Shown here piece by piece: positions 25,285-32,907 of a stretch of 33,547 bases of DNA. A program made the translations under genes and the position numbers. The DNA is taken from the NCBI GenBank assembly GCA_018004935.1, contig JAGNBF010000088.1, positions 1-33,547 of the forward strand. The letters are read 5' to 3'. Within the stretch, counting starts at the first letter, position 1; the number at the start of each line of letters is the position of its first letter. The notes below the pieces were generated by a model. The model worked only from the letters and a program-made list of their open reading frames with translations, did no database searches and was not told where the DNA came from. Source of the stretch: Chloroflexota bacterium (GTDB taxonomy: Bacteria; Chloroflexota; Anaerolineae; Promineifilales; Promineifilaceae).

Positions 25285-25430
25285 CGGGGTACGGGCAACC
25301 CTTGTGGTTGCCCCACACTGGGCAGGCACAAGGCCAGCCCGTACATCTGCTGTCAACCCCCTGAATTCCCAAAGACTCAATTGAGAATTACTGAAAGAAA
25401 TGTCACTTTATGACCGGGGTAAGTATATAC
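25285..25430 (+). repeat. GGCAACCCTTGTGGTTGCC repeat and AAATGTCACTTTATGACC module
   Basis: GGGCAACCCTTGTGGTTGCC forms a hairpin, followed by GGGCAGGCACAAGGCCAGCC. The block 25339-25379 is shared with 19253-19293, followed by CAATTGAGAATTACTG. AAATGTCACTTTATGACCGG at 25399 then matches the outer module of variable-core elements d and i, here without a core. Confidence 0.65.
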
Positions 25431-25470
25431 CGGTTATAACCTCGATTCGCCAGCATTATGGTTAAGGGTG

Positions 25471-27210
25471 TCACGCCTTCAGATGCGCCAGAAGTCGTTC
25501 GACCGACCAGGTATTTACCACATCATTGGCGGTGGCCCAGGCTCGTTGGGCTGTGGCAAGACCATAATGGAGCAGGTCAAATTGGTCAGGGTGGTGGGCA
25601 TCACAGTTGATAGCCAGGCAGACACCAGATTCAATGGCCCGGCGGGCATGACTATCACGCAGGTCGAGCCGATTGGGGTTAGCGTTAATTTCCAAGATGG
25701 TATGGTTGGCCGCGGCCGCGCTGATCACCGCTTCCATATCCAGGTCGGCACCTGCCCGGTTAGGCAATAAACGCCCTGTCGGGTGGGCCAGCATGTCCAC
25801 ATGGGGGTTATTGATGGCATTCAGCACCCGTTGCGTCACCTGATCTCGTGGCTGATTTAGACTCACATGCAGGCTGGCAATGACAAAATCGAGTTCTGCC
25901 AACAGTTCATCAGGAAAATCCAGAGTGCCATCGGCTTTAATTTCCATTTCCGTGCCCTGCAAAACCCGAAAATCTGGCCCCATATCGGCATCTACTTGCC
26001 GTATTTCGGCGGCTTGTTGGCGCAAACGTTCAGGGGTCAGACCATTGGCGATACCCAACCCGTGGGAATGGTCGGTAATAACAATCGCTTTGAGGCCACG
26101 GGCTTGCGCGGCCGCGGCCATTTCGCGCACCGTTTTTGCCCCATCCGACCAGGTGGTGTGCATGTGTAAATCCATTTTTATTTGGTCAAGTTGAAGCAAA
26201 TGGGGCAATTCACCCCGCATCACCGCCTCAATTTCACCCCGGTCTTCACGCAAGACGGGTGGAATATAGGGTAAACCCAGGGTAGCGTAAACCTCTTCTT
26301 CGCTGGCACAGACGATTTCCGGGTCGCCATTTAGCGGCGTAAAAGCATGTTCATTGAGGGTAAACCCTTTTTTAAGGGCCAGCTCCCGCAGACGCACGTT
26401 GTGCTCTTTACTACCAGTGAAATAGGAAAGTAAAGTTCCCCATCGTTCAGCGGGTAGCACGCGTAGATCTACACCAAGGCCATTGAGTAAGACGACGCGG
26501 GATTTGGTGGGACCTGCGGCCGCGACGCTCTCTACGTTATCCATGGCCCGAAAATAGGTCATAATAGGCTCATAGTTTGCGGCCGCGACCAGCAAATCTA
26601 TATCCCCTATCGTCTCCTTCATTCGACGCAACGAACCACCAATAGCTGTTTGAGTAACCCCCGGCAACTGAGCCAACTGCGCCAGGATTTCCTGGGCAAT
26701 CGGCCAGGCAACACCTAACGGCGTGCGTTTATCACCATGGCGCATTAAAGCTTCCAACGCCGCCACCAGCTTGCCTTCCGATTTGGCTCCCAATCCAGGC
26801 AAGTTACGCAATTTGCCTTCGCGGGCGGCTTCAGCCAGTCCATCAAGCGTCGTAACCTGGAGCGTGTCATAAATCTGTTTAACCCGTTTTGGCCCCAATC
26901 CTTCCACCCGCAATAAATCTACTAACGAAGGGGGAATTTCCTGCGCCAGTTTCTCATAAAACTGAAGCCGTCCCGTGGTTAGCATCTCCACAATTTTTTC
27001 CGCCAAAACGGCCCCAATATGGGGAATAGTGGTGAGAGCACCTTCTTCATGGAGTTTTTCCAGGCTCTGACTAAGCTCGCCAATACTTTCACCGGCCCGC
27101 TGATAAGCCAATACCCGGTGCACATTGTCTCCCCGGATAGATAACATTTGGGCCACGGTAATGAACGCGGCCGCAATTTCTCGGTTCGTCATTTTGCTGA
27201 TCTGTGTCAT
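25471..27210 (-). CDS. polX: Family X DNA polymerase with PHP exonuclease domain
   Basis: 579 residues from ATG 27210 (MTQISKMTNREIA); an ATG six codons later is possible. Helix-hairpin-helix DNA-binding parts come first (IPHIGAVLAEKIVEM; VEGLGPKRVKQIYD; LPGLGAKSEGKL). The polymerase-beta nucleotidyl-transfer motif GGSLRRMKETIGDIDLLVAA, with both Asp residues, follows. The PHP phosphoesterase domain has DLHMHTTWSDG, then TDHSHGLG and LEINANPNRLDLRD, then NCDAHH as metal ligands. Such bacterial PolX proteins fill gaps in base-excision repair and have 3'-5' exonuclease activity. Five GCGGCCGC sites. It is divergent from the transglycosylase/M23 gene. Confidence 0.96.
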   Translation of the reverse strand: MTQISKMTNREIAAAFITVAQMLSIRGDNVHRVLAYQRAGESIGELSQSLEKLHEEGALTTIPHIGAVLAEKIVEMLTTGRLQFYEKLAQEIPPSLVDLLRVEGLGPKRVKQIYDTLQVTTLDGLAEAAREGKLRNLPGLGAKSEGKLVAALEALMRHGDKRTPLGVAWPIAQEILAQLAQLPGVTQTAIGGSLRRMKETIGDIDLLVAAANYEPIMTYFRAMDNVESVAAAGPTKSRVVLLNGLGVDLRVLPAERWGTLLSYFTGSKEHNVRLRELALKKGFTLNEHAFTPLNGDPEIVCASEEEVYATLGLPYIPPVLREDRGEIEAVMRGELPHLLQLDQIKMDLHMHTTWSDGAKTVREMAAAAQARGLKAIVITDHSHGLGIANGLTPERLRQQAAEIRQVDADMGPDFRVLQGTEMEIKADGTLDFPDELLAELDFVIASLHVSLNQPRDQVTQRVLNAINNPHVDMLAHPTGRLLPNRAGADLDMEAVISAAAANHTILEINANPNRLDLRDSHARRAIESGVCLAINCDAHHPDQFDLLHYGLATAQRAWATANDVVNTWSVERLLAHLKA

Positions 27211-27360
27211 AAAAGCATCCGTTTGGCTTCCCGATGGCGGGCTGGTTAATGGGCAAGCACTCACCTGGAGCGAATCTGGGTGACTGATGGCCGAGAAAAA
27301 GATGAAGGGGTGATTGGACTCAGATTATAGCCGACAGAGGCCTTCCTGCGTACGCAGAAA

Positions 27361-27492
27361 GCAATTCTCAATTTGGTTTGCTCCTGAGGTTTGCCGTTTT
27401 CTCGAGAGGGGAACAGCCTGAAAGGCTATTCTACGGCTTGGGCATTTTTCGGGTGGGCATTTGGCGGCCAACGGTTTTTGCGTTTTTCCGCA
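27361..27492 (+). repeat. Multi-hairpin interspersed repeat, truncated copy 4
   Basis: GCAATTCTCAATTTGG start, then CGAGAGGGGAACAGCCTGAA, then AGGCTATTC and GGGCATTTTTCGGGTGGGC. It ends in a decayed CAACGGTTTTTGCG instead of the usual AACCGTT and AAATTGAGAATTGC end. Confidence 0.6.
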
Positions 27493-27524
27493 ATAATGCA
27501 GGCATAGAATGGCTACCACGAAAG

Positions 27525-27640
27525 ACCCATCCCCTTCCGATCCCAGCATGAAGGGGGAAACCCCATTCGTGTCATTTTTCGCGGGCGGACGACCGCAAAA
27601 ATGACACGAGAAAAAGTTCCCTACCCTCAGGGGCGGAAGA
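27525..27640 (+). repeat. Variable-core hairpin element, copy f (decayed core)
   Basis: Flank A is AAGACCCATCCCCTTCCGAT followed by GGGGGAAACCCC. The core outer stem (12 bp, CGTGTCATTTTT with its complement) is perfect, but the inner part has a bulge and a mismatch (27580-27596). Compared with copy h (TGTCATTTTTCGCGGGC, perfect), it is a decaying member of the same core type. A short flank B (CCTACCCTCAGGGGCGG) follows. Confidence 0.75.
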
Positions 27641-27765
27641 TGATTTCCGTCGGGAAGGGAGAAACACCAGGCGTGCCGGTTATTGAGCGCGGCCGCGCTC
27701 AATAACCGGCACAGGAGAAAGTTCCCCACCCCTGGGGGCGGGGTTAGGGGTGAGGGGAGAAAATT
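27641..27765 (+). repeat. Variable-core hairpin element, copy g (GCGGCCGC at its centre)
   Basis: Short flank A (TTCCGTCGGGAAGGGAGAAAC), then a fully palindromic 40-bp core at 27673-27712 (arms GTGCCGGTTATTGAGCGC and complement around GGCC). Flank B follows (GTTCCCCACCCCTGGGGGCG). The central eight bases 27689-27696 are GCGGCCGC, the only intergenic copy of that octamer. The gap 27211-27977 is occupied by this element, copy f, the truncated multi-hairpin repeat and the promoter below. Confidence 0.85.
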
Positions 27766-27941
27766 CCGTTGGCAATCCCCTAAACCCACCTGGCTCGGCT
27801 CATAATCATCATGGATTCTTCCGCCTAAATCGCTCTACCTAAACCTTCTGCCTCTCCTTCAAATAAGCATACTTTAGTACTACTGCCTAAAGCTACGCAC
27901 GAACTTTTCCTTCTCGCCAGTGTATTTACCTTACATAACTC

Positions 27942-27978
27942 TTGACGATTTTTTAACATTGCGTTTATACTTATGTTA
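27942..27978 (+). promoter_or_regulatory. Sigma-70-type promoter giving a leaderless transcript
   Basis: TTGACG at 27942-27947, an 18-bp spacer, then TATACT at 27966-27971. The ATG of the transglycosylase/M23 gene is at 27978, exactly where transcription should start. No ribosome-binding site precedes it. This is the second leaderless arrangement in the window (see 19518). Confidence 0.7.
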
Positions 27979-29246
27979 TGTCGCTCTCTGGTGTTAAGGC
28001 ATTATTGCAGTCCTTAGGAGAGTGGATACGGTTTCATCTGGCAGGCAAACTCGGACTGACTATTCAGGACGTTTCCAGGGGCATATCCACCGGTGTTTTT
28101 GATATGGCAACCCTATTCCTACTTGTTGTAGGGCTGTTTCGGGGGAGTCAGGCGTATATGGATGCCCGTTACGATTTACCCGTTGCCATTCAGGAGACGG
28201 TGCTAGAGTGGGCCGTTATATCGGACTACGTAGCCCGTACTGTAGATATACCTCGTGAAGTGCCTCTAGTGCTGTGGTTTAAAGAAAATAGCATGTTAGC
28301 GGCGAATCCGGCTAATTGCACGGGCATTATCGGGGCCTATGATTTGGTCAGGTCAGGGGCACGACCCTGTTTTACCCCAGGGCCAATCAGTGATCTAGAA
28401 GTGGCGGATCAGTTGCTTATTGGTGCCCAGGAATTCAAGAAGCGTTGCCCGGAGATTCATTACCTGACCCAGGACCCGACCACTATCCAGACCTGTTATC
28501 TGGCGTACAATGCAGGTATGGGTGCGGCCGCGCGGTTAGACCCGACTAATTCTGCCTATGTCATGAACAACTATGACGCCGCCCACATTAACATGGTCTA
28601 TTCAGATATTGAGTTGGGGACAGTACAGGTGACAGCATTAGGGGCCTGGCCCGTTCACCTGGCTTTTCAAAGCATCATTGTTTCACGCATTGATGGATTA
28701 GATATGCCGGTCACGGCGGCCATCGTTGACACAAAGAATCGGTTGCTAGATTCGTTTTGGGCTTTTGTTACTGGTGTGGATATATTGAATGACACATCAT
28801 CAATGGATTTCCCCGGAGCACGCGACTTAAGCGATCAGTCGTGTCTGGGGGAACCCCACCGGGGGCGCCCCTCTCTACGGCCCAACCGTAACCCGGTCAG
28901 CGAAACGCCTCTTTTGACCCAAGATGTGCATGGTTGTAGCTATGGGTTGCCGGGCCTGGACATTTCTAGCAATAACCGTGCGGCGATGTTACAAGCACCC
29001 ATGCCTGGTGAAGTAACAACATTTACAGATCGTTGGTATAACAGTACCATCCGTATCGAAAATGAGGATTGGATTGTCTGGTTATTGCACCCACGTACCT
29101 ATCTGATCGCCGAAGGGACCGTGAGACGCGGACAGGCCGTTGGTGTAATGGGTGCGGTGGGGAACGCCACTGGCCCTCATGTGCATTACACCATTTATGA
29201 TAAGGTCAACGAGACTTTTGTAGACCCCAGTAAGTTCTTGCCCTAA
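27978..29246 (+). CDS. Bifunctional cell-wall hydrolase: lytic-transglycosylase-like plus M23 peptidase
   Basis: 422 residues, ATG 27978 directly after the promoter. Membrane segment at about 43-57. The middle part resembles SLT lysozyme folds, with candidate catalytic Glu103 in PLVLWFKENS and the typical YLAYNAGMGAA at 174-184. The C-terminal part is an M23 (LytM-like) zinc peptidase with His318 and Asp328 (VHGCSYGLPGLDIS) and His401-X-His403 (GPHVHYTIYD). Together they would cut glycan strands and peptide bridges in the wall. The LysM gene downstream supports a wall role. The canonical M23 first motif is HxxxD, but here ten residues separate His and Asp by position, so that half is slightly unusual. 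One GCGGCCGC site codes AAA immediately after the YNAG motif. Confidence 0.82.
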   Translation: MSLSGVKALLQSLGEWIRFHLAGKLGLTIQDVSRGISTGVFDMATLFLLVVGLFRGSQAYMDARYDLPVAIQETVLEWAVISDYVARTVDIPREVPLVLWFKENSMLAANPANCTGIIGAYDLVRSGARPCFTPGPISDLEVADQLLIGAQEFKKRCPEIHYLTQDPTTIQTCYLAYNAGMGAAARLDPTNSAYVMNNYDAAHINMVYSDIELGTVQVTALGAWPVHLAFQSIIVSRIDGLDMPVTAAIVDTKNRLLDSFWAFVTGVDILNDTSSMDFPGARDLSDQSCLGEPHRGRPSLRPNRNPVSETPLLTQDVHGCSYGLPGLDISSNNRAAMLQAPMPGEVTTFTDRWYNSTIRIENEDWIVWLLHPRTYLIAEGTVRRGQAVGVMGAVGNATGPHVHYTIYDKVNETFVDPSKFLP

Positions 29247-29258
29247 CCTGCACAGGCT
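29241..29258 (+). repeat. CCCTAACCTGnACAnGCC motif at the stop codon
   Basis: CCCTAACCTGCACAGGCT supplies the TAA stop of the transglycosylase/M23 gene. CCCTAACCTGGACAAGCC at 6552-6569 does the same for the PTPS-related gene, and 21890-21907 is an intergenic copy. Confidence 0.5.
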
Positions 29259-29454
29259 AGAACGAAAATCTGAAGACCTATCCCACTGATGATTGCCTGA
29301 AGAAAGGGGGAAGTCTGGCGGTGGGGGTTTCCGGCGACAAACCGGTTATGAGATGTCTCATAAAAACATAAACCATCCTTTCGTAATGATGTAGCAGGCA
29401 ATGAGGCAATTAAGAAATCCCGTGACTGTATCTTCTCAATAAAGCGCGGTGACG

Positions 29455-29505
29455 TTGGTTGAGCTTGTTGAAACCAACAGCCTTCGACAAGCTCAGACCT
29501 CGTTA
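29455..29505. repeat. TTCGACAAGCTCAG palindromic repeat
   Basis: GGTTGAGCTTGTTGAAACCAAC faces CCTTCGACAAGCTCAGACC, forming an inverted repeat. Related full or half copies are near 240-297, 8459-8477, 2922-2966, 31804-31842, 32884-32902 and 33017-33032. This REP-like text is common in many bacterial genomes. The rest of the gap 29247-29674 holds two ATTTTACTG-containing direct repeats (about 29552 and 29584) and no gene. Confidence 0.65.
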
Positions 29506-29674
29506 TCCTCGAAATATTGAGAAATTACCCGTGACTCTATAGAAAATACGTTTTCGCATTTTACTGGGTCACTGATACTTGTTCGCATTTTACTGTTTGT
29601 GGAGGAGTTTGTTGTCAGCACCGGGCAGTTATGACGGCTAATTCCCACCCCGGTGATAAAAAGGAGTAGTTCGC

Positions 29675-30229
29675 ATGGATCTGGCAAATTTGTTGGTTCT
29701 CGTCCCCCCTGCCTTAGCCCTGGCCTGGCTGGCTCATCTGTTGTTTCGCAAAGAATTAGCCACCCAATCATTGGGCAAAATTATCTCGTATTTTATAGGG
29801 GTAGTTATCATCTTCCTGGCTATTGCCTGGATTGTGGATAGTTTCTTCATTCCCTGGGTGAATGCTCGCCTGCTCAATGCCAGCAACTCCACAGAATTGG
29901 AACAATCCATTAACATCATTGAAAACGTGTTTGATGAATCGTTTACCGAAACGGGAACTGCGCCAGTTCCAACGCCAGGTCCTACTCCGATCATCATCTT
30001 TGCCACGCCAGTGCCTACGGTGCCTGGTGGCGGTGGTGGCGCAACAGCTCCCACAGAAAGTAATAATGGGGAATGGCCCAAACAACATGTGGTGCAACAA
30101 GGGGAAACATTGTCTTCTATCGGACAAATTTATGGTGTGACCTTTGAAGCGATTATGCAGGCGAATGGCCTTTCCGATTGGACAATCTTTCCAGGGCAAA
30201 CGCTCTTGATTCCCGCACCGGCGAAGTAA
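29675..30229 (+). CDS. Membrane-anchored LysM protein
   Basis: 184 residues, ATG 29675 with AAAAGGAG at 29660-29667. Two hydrophobic segments (about 4-23 and 33-58) are followed by an acidic helical stretch. A Pro/Thr linker and a five-Gly run come next, then a single C-terminal LysM domain at about 137-181 ([18 protein letters not shown], ending PGQTLLIPA). LysM binds N-acetylglucosamine-containing glycans, so the protein probably tethers the membrane to peptidoglycan or to an exopolysaccharide. It is followed by a strong terminator. No GCGGCCGC site. Confidence 0.9.
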   Translation: MDLANLLVLVPPALALAWLAHLLFRKELATQSLGKIISYFIGVVIIFLAIAWIVDSFFIPWVNARLLNASNSTELEQSINIIENVFDESFTETGTAPVPTPGPTPIIIFATPVPTVPGGGGGATAPTESNNGEWPKQHVVQQGETLSSIGQIYGVTFEAIMQANGLSDWTIFPGQTLLIPAPAK

Positions 30230-30244
30230 GTAACATACGACCGG

Positions 30245-30280
30245 AAACCGTCAGAAGGAATAATTCTTCTGACGGTTTTT
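30245..30280 (+). terminator. Intrinsic terminator after the LysM gene
   Basis: AAACCGTCAGAAG at 30245-30257 pairs with CTTCTGACGGTTT at 30266-30278 (13 bp), followed by further T residues. It lies 16 bp after the LysM stop and ends 14 bp before the next start. Confidence 0.85.
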
Positions 30281-30293
30281 GTCTGGGTGAACT

Positions 30294-31139
30294 ATGAGTG
30301 GAAGCCATCAGAGACGGAGTTGGGTTGCGGCCGCGCAACAGCCCCGTCATCAACAATTAGAAACCGATGCTTTTTGGGGCCAGCTTTCTGACCTCTGGCA
30401 TCGTCTGCCCCCAGATGTACGGCGCAACATCGAAAACAACTTCTTGCCCGAAAATCCGATGGAGCGCCCCATCCCCGGTGAAGAAGTACAACTAGAAATC
30501 CGACCTGCGTGGTATCGTGATATCTTTGGGCACTTTTTCTTTCACAATGTGTGGCAAATTGGTGCTGTCACCCTCATTCTTATGGCGGTAATAGCGATTC
30601 TGGCTTTCGTCTTCCAATTCACCTTATGGGCCATGGTTATTCCGCCTTTACTCATGCTGGCGTTTGGTGCTTTTGCTTTTCAGGAGCGCATTGAATTTAT
30701 GCAGTTCCGGCTGGTAAAAACAAACGCTCGCCTGGTGGTATCATTACCCCAACATGGCGCATGGCCGTTGGTAGACAACATCGAATTGAAAGGTGTGCCC
30801 ACAGTACTGGACACCAACTGGTCATCTAATCCTATCTGGCGTATTTTTCAAGCTCTAACTGGAGCCAGAGATTTATACATCAGTATGTCTGCGTATCAGT
30901 TTACGCAGGGAACCGCTAAAGTAAAAGATGCTTTGTGTATTCCTGATGTCATGGCCGATGATGCCTTTCAGCTCAAACGTTTGGTTTTCCCCGTACCCGA
31001 TGGTAAACCAGGCAAGATGACCCTGGTGGATATTGGACCAGATTTCCAAAAACAACTCTCAGAGGCAGTTCGAGAGGGAACAAAACACCTTGAACCGCTG
31101 ATATTGCGCCGAAAACCCAGGCCAGAAGACAGCGAATAG
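30294..31139 (+). CDS. Two-helix membrane protein with PH (bPH/DUF304-like) domain
   Basis: 281 residues, ATG 30294. A cytoplasmic, charged N-terminal part (DLWHRLPPDVRRNIENNFL) comes first. A hairpin of two membrane helices at about 94-132 follows, then a beta-rich segment (MQFRLVKTNARLVVSLPQHG, then WPLVDNIELKGVPTV). The latter resembles the 'lTnyRli' strand pattern of bacterial PH-domain membrane proteins such as YdbS/YdbT. Function unknown; such proteins are linked to envelope stress in other bacteria. It stands between two terminators and is therefore a single-gene unit. One GCGGCCGC site (30327) codes part of VAAAQQ near the start. Confidence 0.65.
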   Translation: MSGSHQRRSWVAAAQQPRHQQLETDAFWGQLSDLWHRLPPDVRRNIENNFLPENPMERPIPGEEVQLEIRPAWYRDIFGHFFFHNVWQIGAVTLILMAVIAILAFVFQFTLWAMVIPPLLMLAFGAFAFQERIEFMQFRLVKTNARLVVSLPQHGAWPLVDNIELKGVPTVLDTNWSSNPIWRIFQALTGARDLYISMSAYQFTQGTAKVKDALCIPDVMADDAFQLKRLVFPVPDGKPGKMTLVDIGPDFQKQLSEAVREGTKHLEPLILRRKPRPEDSE

Positions 31140-31147
31140 ATTTTCTT

Positions 31148-31180
31148 AAGCCCGCAGATACCCCCCTGCGGGCTTTTTTT
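31148..31180 (+). terminator. Intrinsic terminator after the PH-like gene
   Basis: AAGCCCGCAG at 31148-31157 pairs with CTGCGGGCTT at 31166-31175, followed by a run of T to 31180. It begins 8 bp after the stop codon. Confidence 0.92.
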
Positions 31181-31285
31181 ATGCACCTGAACCCATTACA
31201 CTTGTCGCATCAAATCTTTGACGGATGTCACTAACCAGTGATAGGTGATTCCCCTACAATCATCCCAGTTCTTGGGGAGGAAAAG

Positions 31286-31756
31286 ATGATGCTTGCACGA
31301 CGTTGGCTTATCGGTTTGTTCATTACAGCGATGATCGCCAGTAGCACGGGTTGGTTGATCTGGCGTTTTACCAGCCCGGTTACGGTTGAAATTGCCAGTA
31401 CCGTGATTGGTTTACCCTTTGAAGTTGAGACAATCCCCTCTATTGTCACCGTCAAACCTGGAGAAATGGTGCAGGTTTATTACCGCATCAGAAATAATAG
31501 CCTTACCGGTCTGGAAGCCTATGCGACCATCACCGTTGAGCCAGGCCAGGCAGTTGACCAGATGGAAGTATTTGTTTCGCAATGTACGGGTTTGAATACG
31601 TTCCAGAGCAACTACACGGATGTGTATGAAGTGATGTTTCGGGTGGAACCAGCCGGATTCAGTGGGGAGCAACATTTGGTGTTGCGTCACACATTTGAAG
31701 CGGCAACCATGCGTTTCCCCGAAGATGGTACGTATGGGAGTGAGGGCATCGAGTGA
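31286..31756 (+). CDS. CtaG/Cox11-like copper chaperone with altered copper motif
   Basis: 156 residues, ATG 31286 with GGGGAGG 5 nt upstream. One N-terminal membrane helix (about 8-26), then an Ig-like domain. The pattern LPFEVETIPSIVTVKPGEMV, then VYYRIRNNSLTGLEAYATIT and VEP, with YEVMFRVEP and LVLRHTF at the end, lines up with Cox11 (CtaG, PF04442). Cox11 delivers copper to the CuB centre of cytochrome oxidase. Where Cox11 has the copper-binding CFCF, this protein has Cys100-Thr-Gly-Leu, leaving one cysteine. A SCO1-like gene follows, which supports the copper-assembly role. No GCGGCCGC site. Confidence 0.65.
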   Translation: MMLARRWLIGLFITAMIASSTGWLIWRFTSPVTVEIASTVIGLPFEVETIPSIVTVKPGEMVQVYYRIRNNSLTGLEAYATITVEPGQAVDQMEVFVSQCTGLNTFQSNYTDVYEVMFRVEPAGFSGEQHLVLRHTFEAATMRFPEDGTYGSEGIE

Positions 31757-31920
31757 AGTTAATTCGGCACTCTGTCTCTTCTCAATATTGCGGGGGAAAC
31801 GTAGCCTGAGCCTGTCGCAGGCGATTAGTTGCGACAAGCTCAACCCACGTCACCACACTTTATGGAGAAGAGACGGCACTCTACGGTTTTTGAGATTTAA
31901 TAAATTAATACCGGTATCGA

Positions 31921-32062
31921 GCTTCCCCCACCCCTAACCCCGCCCCCAGGGACGGGGAACTTTTTCTCTGTCATTTTTCGCGGGCGTCCGCCCGCGAAAA
32001 ATGACATGAATGGGGTTTCCCCTTGCCTTTCCCGCTGGGATTGCAGGGAGATGGGCTTTTGT
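31921..32062 (-). repeat. Variable-core hairpin element, copy h
   Basis: Flank B (CCCCTAACCCCGCCCCCAGG) precedes a perfect 17-bp core stem (31969-31985 with 31990-32006, TGTCATTTTTCGCGGGC) with loop GTCC. Flank A (GGGGTTTCCCCTTGCCTTTC) follows. The gap 31757-32181 also contains a GAGCCTGTCGCAGGC...CGACAAGCTC repeat at about 31804-31842. Confidence 0.85.
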
Positions 32063-32181
32063 GGTAGTCATGTTATGCCTGTGTTATTTTGGAAAAGTTC
32101 AATAACCGTTAGTAGAAGCCGTGATACGTTTAAAGTGAGAATTGCTGACATAAACGAATGGTCTAATTGGGAGTAATGAAC

Positions 32182-32844
32182 ATGGAAGAGAGTTTAGTTC
32201 CCGTAGAAGTTTCTAAACCTACCCGTAATTGGCGATGGGTTTGGTGGGTGGTTTTGGCCTTAGGGCTAGGGGGCGCGGCCGCGGGCGGTTATATTGCCTG
32301 GTACAATTACACGCATCATACCTTCACTGGGGGTACTGTCAGCCCCATTGAACGGGCTTATGATTTCACCTTAATTGACCAAACTGGTCAAAGTTTTACC
32401 CTCAGTGATCTTGAAGGCAAATGGATATTGCTGAATTATGGCTACACCACTTGCCCAGATGTCTGTCCGGCTACATTGGCAGTAATGGGGCGGGTGCAAA
32501 CGTTGTTGGGTGAAGATATTGAAAATGTCGAAATGCTTTTTGTGACAGTAGACCCAGAACGAGATACGCCGGAAAAAATGGGGGATTATGTAGATCATTT
32601 TGGGCAGGGGATGATAGCCTTGACCGGAACGGCTGAGGAGATCGCGGCCGCGGCCGAGCCTTATGGAGTACGTTATGCCCGAGTAGAAATGCCCGACTCG
32701 GTCCTAAAATATGCGATGAATCACACCGCCTTTGTCTATCTCATTAACCCTGATTTTGAGTGGATTATGGTCTTCCCCTTTGGTATCACAGCCGAAGAAA
32801 TGGCCTCAGACCTGGATTTTCTGATGCGCCAGGGGGCAGAATAA
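32182..32844 (+). CDS. SCO1/SenC-type copper chaperone and thiol reductase
   Basis: ATG 32182 fits GGGAG at 32169-32173 (8-nt spacing); 220 residues. Membrane helix at about 19-41, then a thioredoxin fold outside the cytoplasm. The copper-binding CxxxC is Cys91-P-D-V-Cys95 (YGYTTCPDVCPATLAVM) and the third ligand is His181 (MNHTAFVYLI). FVTVDPERDTPEKMGDYV is the usual SCO loop. It loads copper into the CuA centre of cytochrome c oxidase or reduces its cysteines. It lies downstream of the Cox11-like gene on the same strand, separated by 425 bp of repeats. Two GCGGCCGC sites, one inside the membrane helix (GGAAAGGY) and one in EEIAAAAEP. Confidence 0.94.
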   Translation: MEESLVPVEVSKPTRNWRWVWWVVLALGLGGAAAGGYIAWYNYTHHTFTGGTVSPIERAYDFTLIDQTGQSFTLSDLEGKWILLNYGYTTCPDVCPATLAVMGRVQTLLGEDIENVEMLFVTVDPERDTPEKMGDYVDHFGQGMIALTGTAEEIAAAAEPYGVRYARVEMPDSVLKYAMNHTAFVYLINPDFEWIMVFPFGITAEEMASDLDFLMRQGAE

Positions 32845-32907
32845 ACCTGATCTGGCTTGTTTATACCGGCGAATGCTGTCCGGGGTTGAGCTTGTCGAAA
32901 CCACCCA

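Noticed and set aside
3381-32651. GCGGCCGC sites as cloning or assembly artefacts (NotI linkers)
   Set aside because: They are in frame within conserved genes, at irregular spacing, in several codon phases and with intact reading frames.
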